From Tsuneonella suprasediminis (GTDB lineage: Bacteria > Pseudomonadota > Alphaproteobacteria > Sphingomonadales > Sphingomonadaceae), in NCBI RefSeq assembly GCF_003605755.1, contig NZ_RAHJ01000001.1:1-43736 (forward strand): 43,736 nucleotides of DNA, read 5' to 3'. A program made the translations under genes and the position numbers. Of the stretch, positions 32,942 through 40,737 are shown piece after piece (the first letter of the stretch is position 1; every line of letters begins with the position of its first letter). The notes under the pieces were generated by a model. It had not been told where the DNA came from. It worked only from the letters and a program-made list of their open reading frames with translations, and did no database searches.

Positions 32942-33756
32942 ACGTGCGCGTCCAGTAGATCGGCCAACCAGTGCATCGCATCGGTCCTACCCGTAATATC
33001 CGCTACAAACTCTTGGCCCCTTGCGTCTGACTTTAGGCGACCTTGTCCTAACCAGCGATCCTGCGGGCGGTAAGTCCTCCCCACACCACCGGCTGTGGCA
33101 TCTAGCCATGCTGGCACTGCCCAAGTGCTTGGCAAGCGACTGCCCGGCTCGGTGAGCTGAAATGCGCGCCTGAACTTGCCGCTCCCCGGGAGGTGGCGCC
33201 CTGCCAGCGTGAAGTTTTCAGAGGCTATATATATTGCATTGGCGTAGCTCCCCCAGCCTGGTCTGACATGTGGGTGATCGCGCAGCTATGCGTAGCGCTG
33301 CAATGCGCTAAGACCGTTATCGTTAAGGTCGCAAACAGCTTCGACATGCAGCCAGCCAAAAACTACGTGCCGCCTCGGCCCACGATAACGCCAAACTCCG
33401 TCGACAAACTCGGCTTGGCGGTAGAGCCCCCAGAACAGGAACAGATCACCGGTGGTCACGCGTTGATTGCGCAAGTGGCTAAGTGCCCTCGAAACTTGAC
33501 CCAACGCGCCGCGCCAACCTGCGGGGCGACTATCAATTGCTGTAGGGTCGATATCGGGGTTCAAGTGGCATGGCCGCTTGCCGCTTGTGTTCAGGTCATG
33601 CGCCTGAGCACGGAGATCGGCGTTGAGCTGCCCGTACCTGGTTGGTGACGGTTTACGAGTCGGGATGGGCAGGCTTACGGGGCGCTCGCCGATCAGCGGG
33701 CTGGCACACCGGCCAGTTGCACTGTCCACGCCTTTCCTGCTGAATATGACCCGCAT
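32938..33756 (-). pseudogene. Nucleotide modification associated domain 3 (Nmad3-like) gene interrupted by an in-frame amber codon
   Basis: The gene has 272 codons and one internal TAG (minus strand, 33288-33286), after codon 156. Reading through it in the same frame continues the family without a frameshift. The N-terminal part is MRVIFSRKGVDS, CASPLIGERPVSLPIP, GWRGALGQ, GDLFLFWGLYR and HVVFGWLHVEAV. After the stop it resumes as LRDHPHVRPGWG, NAIYIASE, PGSGKFRRAFQLTEPG and ARGQEFVADI. The amber codon sits just before RDHPH, where a Trp (TGG) or Gln (CAG) would be one base away. The result is either a nonsense-mutated gene, a suppressed codon, or a sequencing error. AGGAG precedes the ATG at 33756. 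The gene is coupled to Nmad2 downstream. Confidence 0.75.
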
Positions 33757-33790
33757 TAATAACTCCTGTGTTGGTTGTGCAGGATCGTCT

Positions 33791-33842
33791 ATTACCTCCG
33801 AAGATCAAGGTAATCTTCAGCGGCATTCATGACACTTTGTCA
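33791..33842. promoter_or_regulatory. Cluster of dyads in the divergent promoter region upstream of Nmad3
   Basis: Three dyads are packed in 52 bases: ATTACC/GGTAAT (33791-33814), GAAGAT/ATCTTC overlapping it, and TGACACTTTGTCA (33830-33842). They lie between the Nmad3 start (33756, leftward) and the rightward gene at 33906. Operator function is inferred from position and symmetry only. Confidence 0.35.
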
Positions 33843-33905
33843 CTTTTGCAACATCGGTAGAACGGGGTTACGTTCGAAACTTCAAGGATGCAAAAGGTCG
33901 GGAAT

Positions 33906-34256
33906 ATGAGCGACACAAGCAATTCAAGCATCAACGCCCGTTTTTGGGGGCAGGACCCACGCTTCGTTGTAATCGGTGACGATCATTATCCTGTCCTTCT
34001 CACTGAGTATCTCGAGAATGGCGCTTACTGCGAAGATCTCACCGAGTTTCATGGCTATCGAGAGCAATTTTTTGCACTTGCCGAACGCCGAGCAAAAGCG
34101 GTGCTCGTGCGGAATGGGCAGGATTTTGAAGGTGAGGACGATCCAGAATGGGAAATGATTGGTCTTTACGAACTCGCGAACGTCGCGCTGAAAGGAAACA
34201 AACTTCGATGTGTAGTTGGACGGTTGATCGATAAGGTCGAAGAAGAAGATGTCTAG
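33906..34256 (+). CDS. Hypothetical small acidic protein
   Basis: A 116-residue protein with no recognisable family. It has no signal peptide or membrane segment, is rich in Asp/Glu (GDDHY, GEDDPEWEM, KVEEEDV) and contains an aromatic start (NARFWGQDPRFVVIGDDHYP). ATG 33906 is preferred because GGTCGGGAA precedes it; ATG 33888 has no ribosome site. The following gene starts 69 bases later in the same direction, so they may be co-transcribed. The acidity and small size would fit an inhibitor/immunity-like or DNA-mimic protein, but that is a guess. Confidence 0.65.
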   Translation: MSDTSNSSINARFWGQDPRFVVIGDDHYPVLLTEYLENGAYCEDLTEFHGYREQFFALAERRAKAVLVRNGQDFEGEDDPEWEMIGLYELANVALKGNKLRCVVGRLIDKVEEEDV

Positions 34257-34325
34257 GCCGTGAACCCATAAAAGTTGCGGCCTTCTCAGGCCTATGCCAG
34301 ACCTTCCCGCGATGAAGGAGAGCAG

Positions 34326-34649
34326 ATGACTGAAACGTCATTCGTGGAGCGCAGGTTCGAGCTTGATGGCGGTGAATTGGCCGTCTGCTTTTTTACGCCA
34401 TCAAAGGCACCTGGAGGCGAGTTCCAATGCCGTTATGTTATAGGATGGCCGGAACGAGAGGTTCGCCGGTTTGCGTGCGGGGAAGATGGTCTCCAAGCAC
34501 TCATGCTGGCCATGCGGACGGTCCATTCCGATCTTGTCGAGAGCGAAGCTTACAAGGCTGGACGTCTTACTTTGTTTAAACAGGCCGATCTTGACCTTCC
34601 GCCCGCGTGGAGCGTTGGGCCGCTATACGACCCGCCACCACAGCCATGA
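34326..34649 (+). CDS. Small soluble protein, DUF6968-like
   Basis: A 107-residue protein. It starts MTETSFVERRFELDGGELAV, continues EFQCRYVIGWPEREVRRFAC, then GEDGLQALMLAMRTVHSDL. It ends with LTLFKQADLDLPPAWSVGPL. I recall this pattern as DUF6968, seen in small genes of sphingomonad accessory regions; its function is unknown. ATG 34326 is chosen because AAGGAGAGCAG lies upstream; the frame is open back to 34275 without reason. It is the last gene before the IS5 element, and its stop codon is about 7 bases from the presumed IS end, so the insertion spared it. Confidence 0.7.
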   Translation: MTETSFVERRFELDGGELAVCFFTPSKAPGGEFQCRYVIGWPEREVRRFACGEDGLQALMLAMRTVHSDLVESEAYKAGRLTLFKQADLDLPPAWSVGPLYDPPPQP

Positions 34650-34655
34650 GCCTTT

Positions 34656-35500
34656 TCAGGCCGCTATAATTCTGATTCAGGGTCGGGATGAGCCGATATG
34701 ACCTTACCGACTTTGAGTGGCGCGTGATCGAGCCCCTGTTGCCCAATAAGCCGAGGGGCGTGCCGCGTGTCGATGACCGGCGCGTTTTGAACGGAATATT
34801 CTGGGTGCTGCGATCTGGCGCTCCATGGCACGATCTGCCGGAGCGCTATGGAGCGCGCACCACCTGCTACAACCGCTTTGCGCGATGGCGGAAGGCTGGC
34901 GTCTGGGATCGAATGATGGACGCCATCACCGCCGCGCACGATGGCGACATCCAGATGATCAATAGCACTTCCGTTCGCGCCCACCAGCAGGCAGCGACGG
35001 CAAAAAGGGGGATCGAGATCATTGTCTCGGTCGCTCCCGAGGCGGGCTTACGACCAAAATCCATGCGGTCGTCGACGGGCAAGGCCTCCCGATCCGGCTG
35101 AGCTTGACCGCAGGGCAAAGCCATGACGGCCAAGTCGCTGATGACCTGCTCGATCATGTTGGAGCCGGAACAATCGTTCTGGCGGACAAGGCCTACGATG
35201 CCGATCGCATTCGGGCGTCTCTCCGCGAGAAAGGGGCATTCGCCAACATCCCGCCAAAGTCCAACCGCCGATCAAAACCGTACTTCAGCACTTGGCTCTA
35301 CCGAGAGCGGAACCTGATCGAGCGCTTCTTCTCCAAGCTGAAGCACTTCCGCCGCGTCGCCACACGCTACGATAAGCTGGCCGAAAACTTCCTCGCTATG
35401 GTCCAACTGGCGTCAATGCGCCTGTGGCTGCGTGCTTATGAGTCTACGCTCTAGTTAAGCCTTCCAATGGCATTCAGATCGTATCGCCTGAGCCGCGATT
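34656..35500 (+). mobile_element. IS5-family insertion sequence (IS427-group-like), probably dead
   Basis: A transposase gene (34688-35454) is flanked by imperfect inverted ends: TCAGGCCGCTATAATTC (from about 34656) and the complement of GATCGTATCGCCTGA (ending about 35492), sharing TCAGGC and the TCTGA-type segment. The ends and any target duplication cannot be fixed by eye. The element is about 0.84 kb, as expected for this group. It separates the island genes on the left from the efflux operon on the right. Confidence 0.7.
34688..35454 (+). pseudogene. IS5-family transposase in two overlapping frames, first catalytic Asp replaced by Asn
   Basis: The first frame (34688-35101) and the second (ending 35454) join by a -1 shift at the slippery run AAAAAGGGGG (35002-35011), giving KGDRDHC then GLTTKIHAVVDGQG in the second frame. 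The helix-turn-helix start (YDLTDFEWRVIEPLLPNK), the second Asp (VLADKAYD) and the Glu (ERNLIERFFSKLKH) are intact. The first DDE Asp, normally in IDSTSVR, is Asn here (codon AAT at 34961-34963, in MINSTSVR). Frameshifting may be programmed in this group; the D-to-N change should abolish catalysis whatever the frame. Confidence 0.85.
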
Positions 35501-35622
35501 ATTACTGGCTCCGATCACATTTAGACGCGTCCGCTTTGCGCCCTCATTTCGGTCGTTCGAGGGGTAGCCGGAGAGGCCCGAAAGCTGCCGTGTGTTCATC
35601 ATAAATTGGATCACAGCTCGCT

Positions 35623-35644
35623 GCCGCCGAGATCATTCGGCGGC
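35623..35644 (-). terminator. Hairpin after the efflux/acetyltransferase operon
   Basis: GCCGCCGA (35623-35630) and TCGGCGGC (35637-35644) form a perfect 8-bp stem with the loop GATCAT, 46 bases past the acetyltransferase stop codon. It lacks a T tract. It probably ends the leftward operon. The rest of 35501-35689 holds nothing I recognise. Confidence 0.5.
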
Positions 35645-35689
35645 TTGCTAGTGTCGTGAGAAGCACAGCAGCAAGTCGATCGTGGACGC

Positions 35690-36271
35690 TCATTTACTCT
35701 GCTTGCTGCTACCGCTGGCACTGCGCCGCATTTTCTTGACGAAGCGAAACATGTCGCTGTTGTCTGGCAGTCCGCTCGGACTGGGCGTATGGGGATCGGG
35801 GTTTCGTTCGTGATAATATTCGACGATGTGGAAGCCACAGACGTTGACGTAGAAATGGATGTTCCGCTTCTCGAAATAGGGCGTGACCGTCTCCCAGCTG
35901 CAAGTCTCTGGGAACATCGCCTCTATCGCAGACCAGGCTGCCTTTCCGAGACCCTGTCCGTGCTTCCCGACAGTGATGAACAGAAGGTCGAGGAAGTTGG
36001 CCTGCGTATCGCGGTTGATCGTCACGACCGCGCCACCGACCCGCCGGTCATCTTGCATTATGTGCAGGACAACCGCGTTCGGGCTGGCCAGAGCTTTGTC
36101 CAGATCCGCATCGGACGGAATCGGCTCGTCCGGCAGTTCGCCCATTTCCTCGACCACTGCGATCGCGAAGGCTGCCTGCAGGTCGCGCTTGAAGGCGGGA
36201 AAGTCAGCCGGGTCCGTCAGGCTGAGCGTGATATCGTTTTGCGTCATTCCGGTTTCCATCTGAGAGTTCAT
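35690..36271 (-). CDS. GNAT-family N-acetyltransferase coupled to an RND efflux operon
   Basis: A 193-residue GNAT enzyme that would transfer an acetyl group from acetyl-CoA to an amine. The acetyl-CoA pyrophosphate loop is present as VGKHGQGLGKAAW (Q/R-x-x-G-x-G/A pattern); it is preceded by the beta-4 strand FLDLLFI and followed by the ENLHFY-like segment KRNIHFYVNVCGF and the YYHER strand. The last 25 residues are basic and Ser-rich. The ATG at 36271 overlaps the outer-membrane-factor stop as ATGA, so it is made with the efflux proteins. It may modify a substrate of the pump, for instance an aminoglycoside-like drug or polyamine; this is inferred from context. Confidence 0.85.
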   Translation of the reverse strand: MNSQMETGMTQNDITLSLTDPADFPAFKRDLQAAFAIAVVEEMGELPDEPIPSDADLDKALASPNAVVLHIMQDDRRVGGAVVTINRDTQANFLDLLFITVGKHGQGLGKAAWSAIEAMFPETCSWETVTPYFEKRNIHFYVNVCGFHIVEYYHERNPDPHTPSPSGLPDNSDMFRFVKKMRRSASGSSKQSK

Positions 36272-37641
36272 ACTCCACCGCCCAGCGCGCGATAGAGCGC
36301 GGTTGCGCTCGTGAGCTCGGCATGGCGCGCGCTGAGCAGCGCCTGCCGTGCGGCATAGACGGTGCGCTGCGCGTCGAGCAGTTCGAGGCGGCTGGTCGCG
36401 CCTGCTTGGTAGGACAGGCCCGAGAGTGCCAACCGGCGTTCGGCCTGCTCCATCGCCGCCTGCTGGGCGGTCAGCTGATCCGTGAAGGTGGCCCGCGCGG
36501 CGAGGCCGTCTGCGACTTCGCGAAAGGCGGTCTGGATCGTCTTCTCGTAAGTCGCGACCGCGATCGAGCTGCGGATGCGCGACAGGTCGAGCGAGGCCTG
36601 AAGTTCTCCACCGCGGAAGATCGGGACCGACAGCGCAGGCGCGAAGGACCAGCTCTGATTGCCTGCGCCCCCAAGCGTCTGGAGCGCCTGGCTGGCAAAG
36701 CCGAATGCCCCGGTGAGCGACAACCGAGGGAAGAAGGCCGCCCGCGCCGCACCAATATCGGCGTTGGCTGCGCGCAGCTCATGCTCGGCCTGCATGATGT
36801 CGGGGCGGCGGGTCAGCAGGTCCGACGGCGTATCGGCTGCCAGCGCGGTCTGGATCGGCTGCGCCATCAGATCGACCGGCGACGGCAGGTCGGCCGGGAT
36901 CGGCGCACCGACCGCGAGGGTCAGTGCATTGGTCGCCTGCTGCCATTCGCGCTGGCGCTGCGCCATATCCGCCTCGGCCTGGCGGACCTGCCCTTCGGCC
37001 TGCGCGAGATCGAGGCCGCTCGACTGGCCTGCATCATGCAGCCGGCGGGCCAGCGCCAGCGAGGCCTGCCAGTCGGCCAGCGTCGCGTCGGTCAGGCGGA
37101 CCTGCTCTTCGGCAAGTCGCTCTGCCAGATAGGCGTCGGCGACCGCGCTGATCACGGTCAGCCGCATGGCACGCTGGCCCTCGCGCGAGGCGAGGTAGCG
37201 CTCAGTCGCCGCGGCATTCTGGGCGCGCAGGCGACCGAACAGATCGATCTCGAAACTGGTCAGCGCCACCTGCAAGGTGAACTGGCCGGAAGAGGTACTG
37301 GTCTGGCCAGCGGCAACCTCACCGCCAGCCCGCTGGCGCGTATAGCCCGTGTCGAGATTGACATTGGGCAGGCTCTGCGCGCGCTGCATGTGGATTTGCG
37401 CGCGGGCCGCCTCGGCATTGAGCGCTGCGATCCTGAGATCGCGGTTCTCGTCCAGCGCCAGCGCAATCAGCGCCTGCAGCCGGGCATCGCCGAACATGCC
37501 CCGCCATTCTGGGACGGCCTCGCCGCCCATCTCAAGCGGAAAAGTCGCGGCCACCGGCGGCGTGGGCAGGGTCAGCTTCGGGGTCATCGAGCATGCGCTC
37601 GTCGCCAGCAGCAGCCCGATCGTGAGCACGCGCACTCTCAT
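36268..37641 (-). CDS. RND efflux outer-membrane factor lipoprotein (OprM/NodT type)
   Basis: A 457-residue TolC-family channel. It has a lipoprotein signal (MRVRVLTIGLLLATSAC, lipobox TSAC with Cys17), then two repeats of the OEP fold with the usual landmarks. These are NRDLRIAALNAEAARAQ, FEIDLFGRLRAQ, LLTRRPDIMQAEHELRAANA and FFPRLSLTGAFGFAS, then SYQAGATSRLELLDAQR near the end. ATG 37641 overlaps the pump stop as ATGA (37638-37641). A longer frame to 38187 is a shadow inside the pump gene. It completes a three-part efflux system across both membranes. Confidence 0.95.
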   Translation of the reverse strand: MRVRVLTIGLLLATSACSMTPKLTLPTPPVAATFPLEMGGEAVPEWRGMFGDARLQALIALALDENRDLRIAALNAEAARAQIHMQRAQSLPNVNLDTGYTRQRAGGEVAAGQTSTSSGQFTLQVALTSFEIDLFGRLRAQNAAATERYLASREGQRAMRLTVISAVADAYLAERLAEEQVRLTDATLADWQASLALARRLHDAGQSSGLDLAQAEGQVRQAEADMAQRQREWQQATNALTLAVGAPIPADLPSPVDLMAQPIQTALAADTPSDLLTRRPDIMQAEHELRAANADIGAARAAFFPRLSLTGAFGFASQALQTLGGAGNQSWSFAPALSVPIFRGGELQASLDLSRIRSSIAVATYEKTIQTAFREVADGLAARATFTDQLTAQQAAMEQAERRLALSGLSYQAGATSRLELLDAQRTVYAARQALLSARHAELTSATALYRALGGGV

Positions 37642-40600
37642 GCCCTCGCTCCCCGCATCCGCTCGACAAGGCCCAACACCACCACGAAGAAGACGGGCAC
37701 GAACAGGATGGCCAGCACCGTGCCGGTGATCATGCCGCCGAAGACCCCGGTGCCGAGCGCCGCCTGCGTTTCCGCGCTGGCACCGCGCGCCAGCATCAGC
37801 GGCATCACCCCCAGCGTGAAGGCCAGGCTGGTCATCACGATCGGGCGCAGGCGAACTTTCGCGGCGGCCAGAGCCGCATCGCGCAAACTCATGCCTTCTT
37901 CGCGATAGCTCTTGGCGAATTCGACGATCAGGATCGCGTTTTTCGCGCTCAGGCCGATGATCGTGATCAGGCCGACGCGGAAGAAGATGTCGTTGTCCAT
38001 CCCGCGCAGCAACACTGCAGCCACCGCGCCGATCAGCCCCAGCGGTACCACCAGCATGACCGAGGCCGGGATCGCCCAGCTTTCGTAAAGGGCGGCAAGC
38101 ACGAGGAAGACGACCAGCATCGACAGCGCGAGCAGCAACGGTCCCTGCGCGCCAGCATGGCGTTCTTGCAGCGATGCGCCGGTCCAATCGATTCCGAAGC
38201 CGTCAGGCAGCTTGGCCGCGACCGCTTCCATCGCCTTCATCGCATCGCCGCTCGATACGCCGGACGCAGGCGAGCCGGTGATGCTGATCGCGGGATAGCC
38301 GTTGTAATTGGACAGTTGCAGCGGTCCGTTCTGCCATTTCGGCGTCACGAAAGCGCCCAGCGCCACGGTCCCTCCGGCAGAGTTGGCGACCCGCAGGGCC
38401 AGCAGATCGTCGAGGTTCATACGCGAGGGCGCGTCGGCCTGGACGATCACCTGTTGCAGCCGCCCCTGATTGGGGAAGTCGTTGACATAAGCGCTGCCCA
38501 GTGCCGTCCCGATCATGTCGGTGATCGCGGTGAAGGATACGCCCATCGCGCGCGCCTTCGCCCGGTCGATGTCGAGGCGGACATTGGTGCCGCCCGGCAG
38601 TCCGTCGGCGTAAACATCCTTCAGCTTCGGATTGCCAGCGGCGAGTTCGAGCAACTGGTTCTTCGCTGCATCGAGCGCTTCGCGCCCCTTGCCCGCGCGG
38701 TCTTCGAGTTGGAGCGTGAAGCCCGAGGATGTGCCCAGTTCATCGATCGCTGGCGGCATCATGTTCATGACCGTCCCTTCGTGGACAGCCTTGGCCATCG
38801 CGGCATCGGCTGCCGCGATTTCCTTGCGCACGTCGGTGCCCGGTTTGAGCATGGTGTAGATCATCGCCGCATTGGCGCCCGAGCCGGAAAAGCCGAAGCC
38901 GAGCACCGCCTGCGTCGTCTGGACGCCGGGGCGCGTGTTCGCGAACCGCTCGAACGCCGTCACCGCTTCCAGCGTGCGGTTGGCGGTCGCGTCGGCAGGC
39001 AGCTGGAAGGTCGTCATGTAATAGCCCTGGTCTTCTTCGGGCAGGAAGGACGACGGCAGGTTGACGAAAGCGATGCCGAGCAGCCCGATCAGCAGCGCGA
39101 AAATCGCCATCATTCGCCCGGTGCGCTTGACGAGCTTGCCGACCCAGTCCTCGTACCGCGCGGTCACGCGCTCGAACCAGTGATCGAACGCCTGGAAGAC
39201 ACGGTTCTTGGGTCGCTCCCGCTCCACCGGCTTGAGCAAGGTGGCGCAAAGCGCTGGCGTGAGGGTGAGCGCGAGGAAGGCGGAAAACAGGATCGAAACC
39301 GCCATCGCCATCGTGAACTGGCGATAGATCGTGCCGACCGATCCCGAGGCGAAGGCCATGGGGATGAACACCGCCGACAGGACGAGCGTGATCCCGATGA
39401 TCGCGGGCGTGATTTCCGCCATCGCACGGATCGTGGCCTCGCGCGGTGGCAGATTTTCCTTGTGCATCAGGCGCTCGACATTCTCGACCACGACGATTGC
39501 ATCGTCGACGATGATGCCGATCGCCAGCACCATGCCGAACATGGTCAGCACGTTGATCGAAAAACCGGCGAGCAGCATCACCGCAATCGTGCCAAGCAGC
39601 GCGATTGGCGCGACGATGGCAGGGATCAGCGTGTAGCGGACTTTCTGCAGGAACAGGTACATCACCAGAAAGACGAGGATCATCGCCTCCACCAGCGTGT
39701 GCAGCACCTTCTCGATCGAAATCTTGACGTAGGGTGCCGTGTCGAACGGAGCCGACCAGCTGACCCCCTGGGGGAAGGAGCCTGAAAGCTCTGCCATGCG
39801 CGCCTTGACCGCCTTCGATACGGCCACCGCGTTCGCGCCCGGCGACAGCTGGATCGCGGCGGAGGCGGCTTCCTTGCCGTTTTCGCGGGTGGCGGTGCCG
39901 AAGCTCTGACGGCCAAGCTCGATGCGCGCGACCTTGTCCAGCGTGACCGACGAGCCGTCGGCCTTCGCCTTCAGAATGATCGCGCCGAAATCCTCCGGCG
40001 TCTTGAGCTGGCCGTCGGCAGTCACCGGGACAGTGACGCGCTGCTCCTGCGTCGTCGGCTCGGTGCCGAGCGAGCCCGGTGCGATCTGGATATTCTGGTC
40101 GCCAATCGCGGCGGTCACGTCGCTGGCGGTCAGTCCGTATCCGGTCAGCTTCGCAGGATCGAGCCAGATCCGCATCGCGCGTTCGGCCGAGAAATTCTGC
40201 ACTCGCCCCACGCCGGGGATGCGCTTCAATTCATCTATGACGCTGCGGTTCATATAGTCCGCCAGCGCAACCTCGTCGCGGCGACCATCCTCAGACATCA
40301 GGCTGACGATCATGAGGAAGCCCGATGTAGCAGATTCCACCGTAACCCCTCCCTGACGCACCGCCTGCGGCAGCCGGGCCTCGATCGCTTTCAGCCGGTT
40401 CTGCACGTCGACCTGCGCCAGTTCGACATTGGTGCCGGGGCGGAAGGTGGCCGTCACATTCGCACCGCCTGAAGTGTCGGCGCTGCTGGTGAAATAGAGC
40501 AGGTTCTTCACCCCCGACAGCTCGCGCTCGATCAGGGAGACGACGCTGTCGTTCACGGTCTGCGGGGTGGCACCGGGATAGGTGGCGAAGATGCTGACGC

Positions 40601-40724
40601 TGGGCGGTGCGACGCTGGGAAAGCGGGCGACAGGCATCTTGGGCAAGGCGATGATGCCGCCCAGCACGATGGCGATCGCAATGACCCAGGCGAAGACCGG
40701 GCGGTCGATGAAGAAACGGGGCAT
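37638..40724 (-). CDS. RND multidrug efflux transporter, HAE1 family inner-membrane pump
   Basis: A 1028-residue proton-drug antiporter of the AcrB/AdeB/MexB type. It starts MPRFFIDRPVFAWVIAIAIV, and shows the conserved VDDAIVVVENVERLM with the paired transmembrane-4 Asp residues of the proton relay. The hydrophobic porter loops and the second helical bundle (GLSAKNAILIVEFAK) are present, as is the terminal LFVPVFFVVV. The protein is full length, with no frameshift. It begins 13 bases after the adaptor gene and its stop overlaps the outer-membrane factor. Substrate specificity cannot be read from the sequence. Confidence 0.97.
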   Translation of the reverse strand: MPRFFIDRPVFAWVIAIAIVLGGIIALPKMPVARFPSVAPPSVSIFATYPGATPQTVNDSVVSLIERELSGVKNLLYFTSSADTSGGANVTATFRPGTNVELAQVDVQNRLKAIEARLPQAVRQGGVTVESATSGFLMIVSLMSEDGRRDEVALADYMNRSVIDELKRIPGVGRVQNFSAERAMRIWLDPAKLTGYGLTASDVTAAIGDQNIQIAPGSLGTEPTTQEQRVTVPVTADGQLKTPEDFGAIILKAKADGSSVTLDKVARIELGRQSFGTATRENGKEAASAAIQLSPGANAVAVSKAVKARMAELSGSFPQGVSWSAPFDTAPYVKISIEKVLHTLVEAMILVFLVMYLFLQKVRYTLIPAIVAPIALLGTIAVMLLAGFSINVLTMFGMVLAIGIIVDDAIVVVENVERLMHKENLPPREATIRAMAEITPAIIGITLVLSAVFIPMAFASGSVGTIYRQFTMAMAVSILFSAFLALTLTPALCATLLKPVERERPKNRVFQAFDHWFERVTARYEDWVGKLVKRTGRMMAIFALLIGLLGIAFVNLPSSFLPEEDQGYYMTTFQLPADATANRTLEAVTAFERFANTRPGVQTTQAVLGFGFSGSGANAAMIYTMLKPGTDVRKEIAAADAAMAKAVHEGTVMNMMPPAIDELGTSSGFTLQLEDRAGKGREALDAAKNQLLELAAGNPKLKDVYADGLPGGTNVRLDIDRAKARAMGVSFTAITDMIGTALGSAYVNDFPNQGRLQQVIVQADAPSRMNLDDLLALRVANSAGGTVALGAFVTPKWQNGPLQLSNYNGYPAISITGSPASGVSSGDAMKAMEAVAAKLPDGFGIDWTGASLQERHAGAQGPLLLALSMLVVFLVLAALYESWAIPASVMLVVPLGLIGAVAAVLLRGMDNDIFFRVGLITIIGLSAKNAILIVEFAKSYREEGMSLRDAALAAAKVRLRPIVMTSLAFTLGVMPLMLARGASAETQAALGTGVFGGMITGTVLAILFVPVFFVVVLGLVERMRGARA

Positions 40725-40737
40725 GGGGACGGCCTTC

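Noticed and set aside
30589-35500. A second copy of the tRNA-Pro 3' end as attachment site of the island
   Set aside because: I looked for the last bases of the tRNA through the region and found no repeat, so classical site-specific integration at tRNA-Pro is unsupported.
36322-37908. 528-codon plus-strand frame opposite the outer-membrane factor
   Set aside because: Antisense shadow with no motifs; the lipoprotein gene on the other strand explains the region.
38157-39785. 542-codon plus-strand frame opposite the RND pump
   Set aside because: Antisense shadow, very rich in Arg/His/Asp, while the pump frame on the minus strand is intact and conserved.
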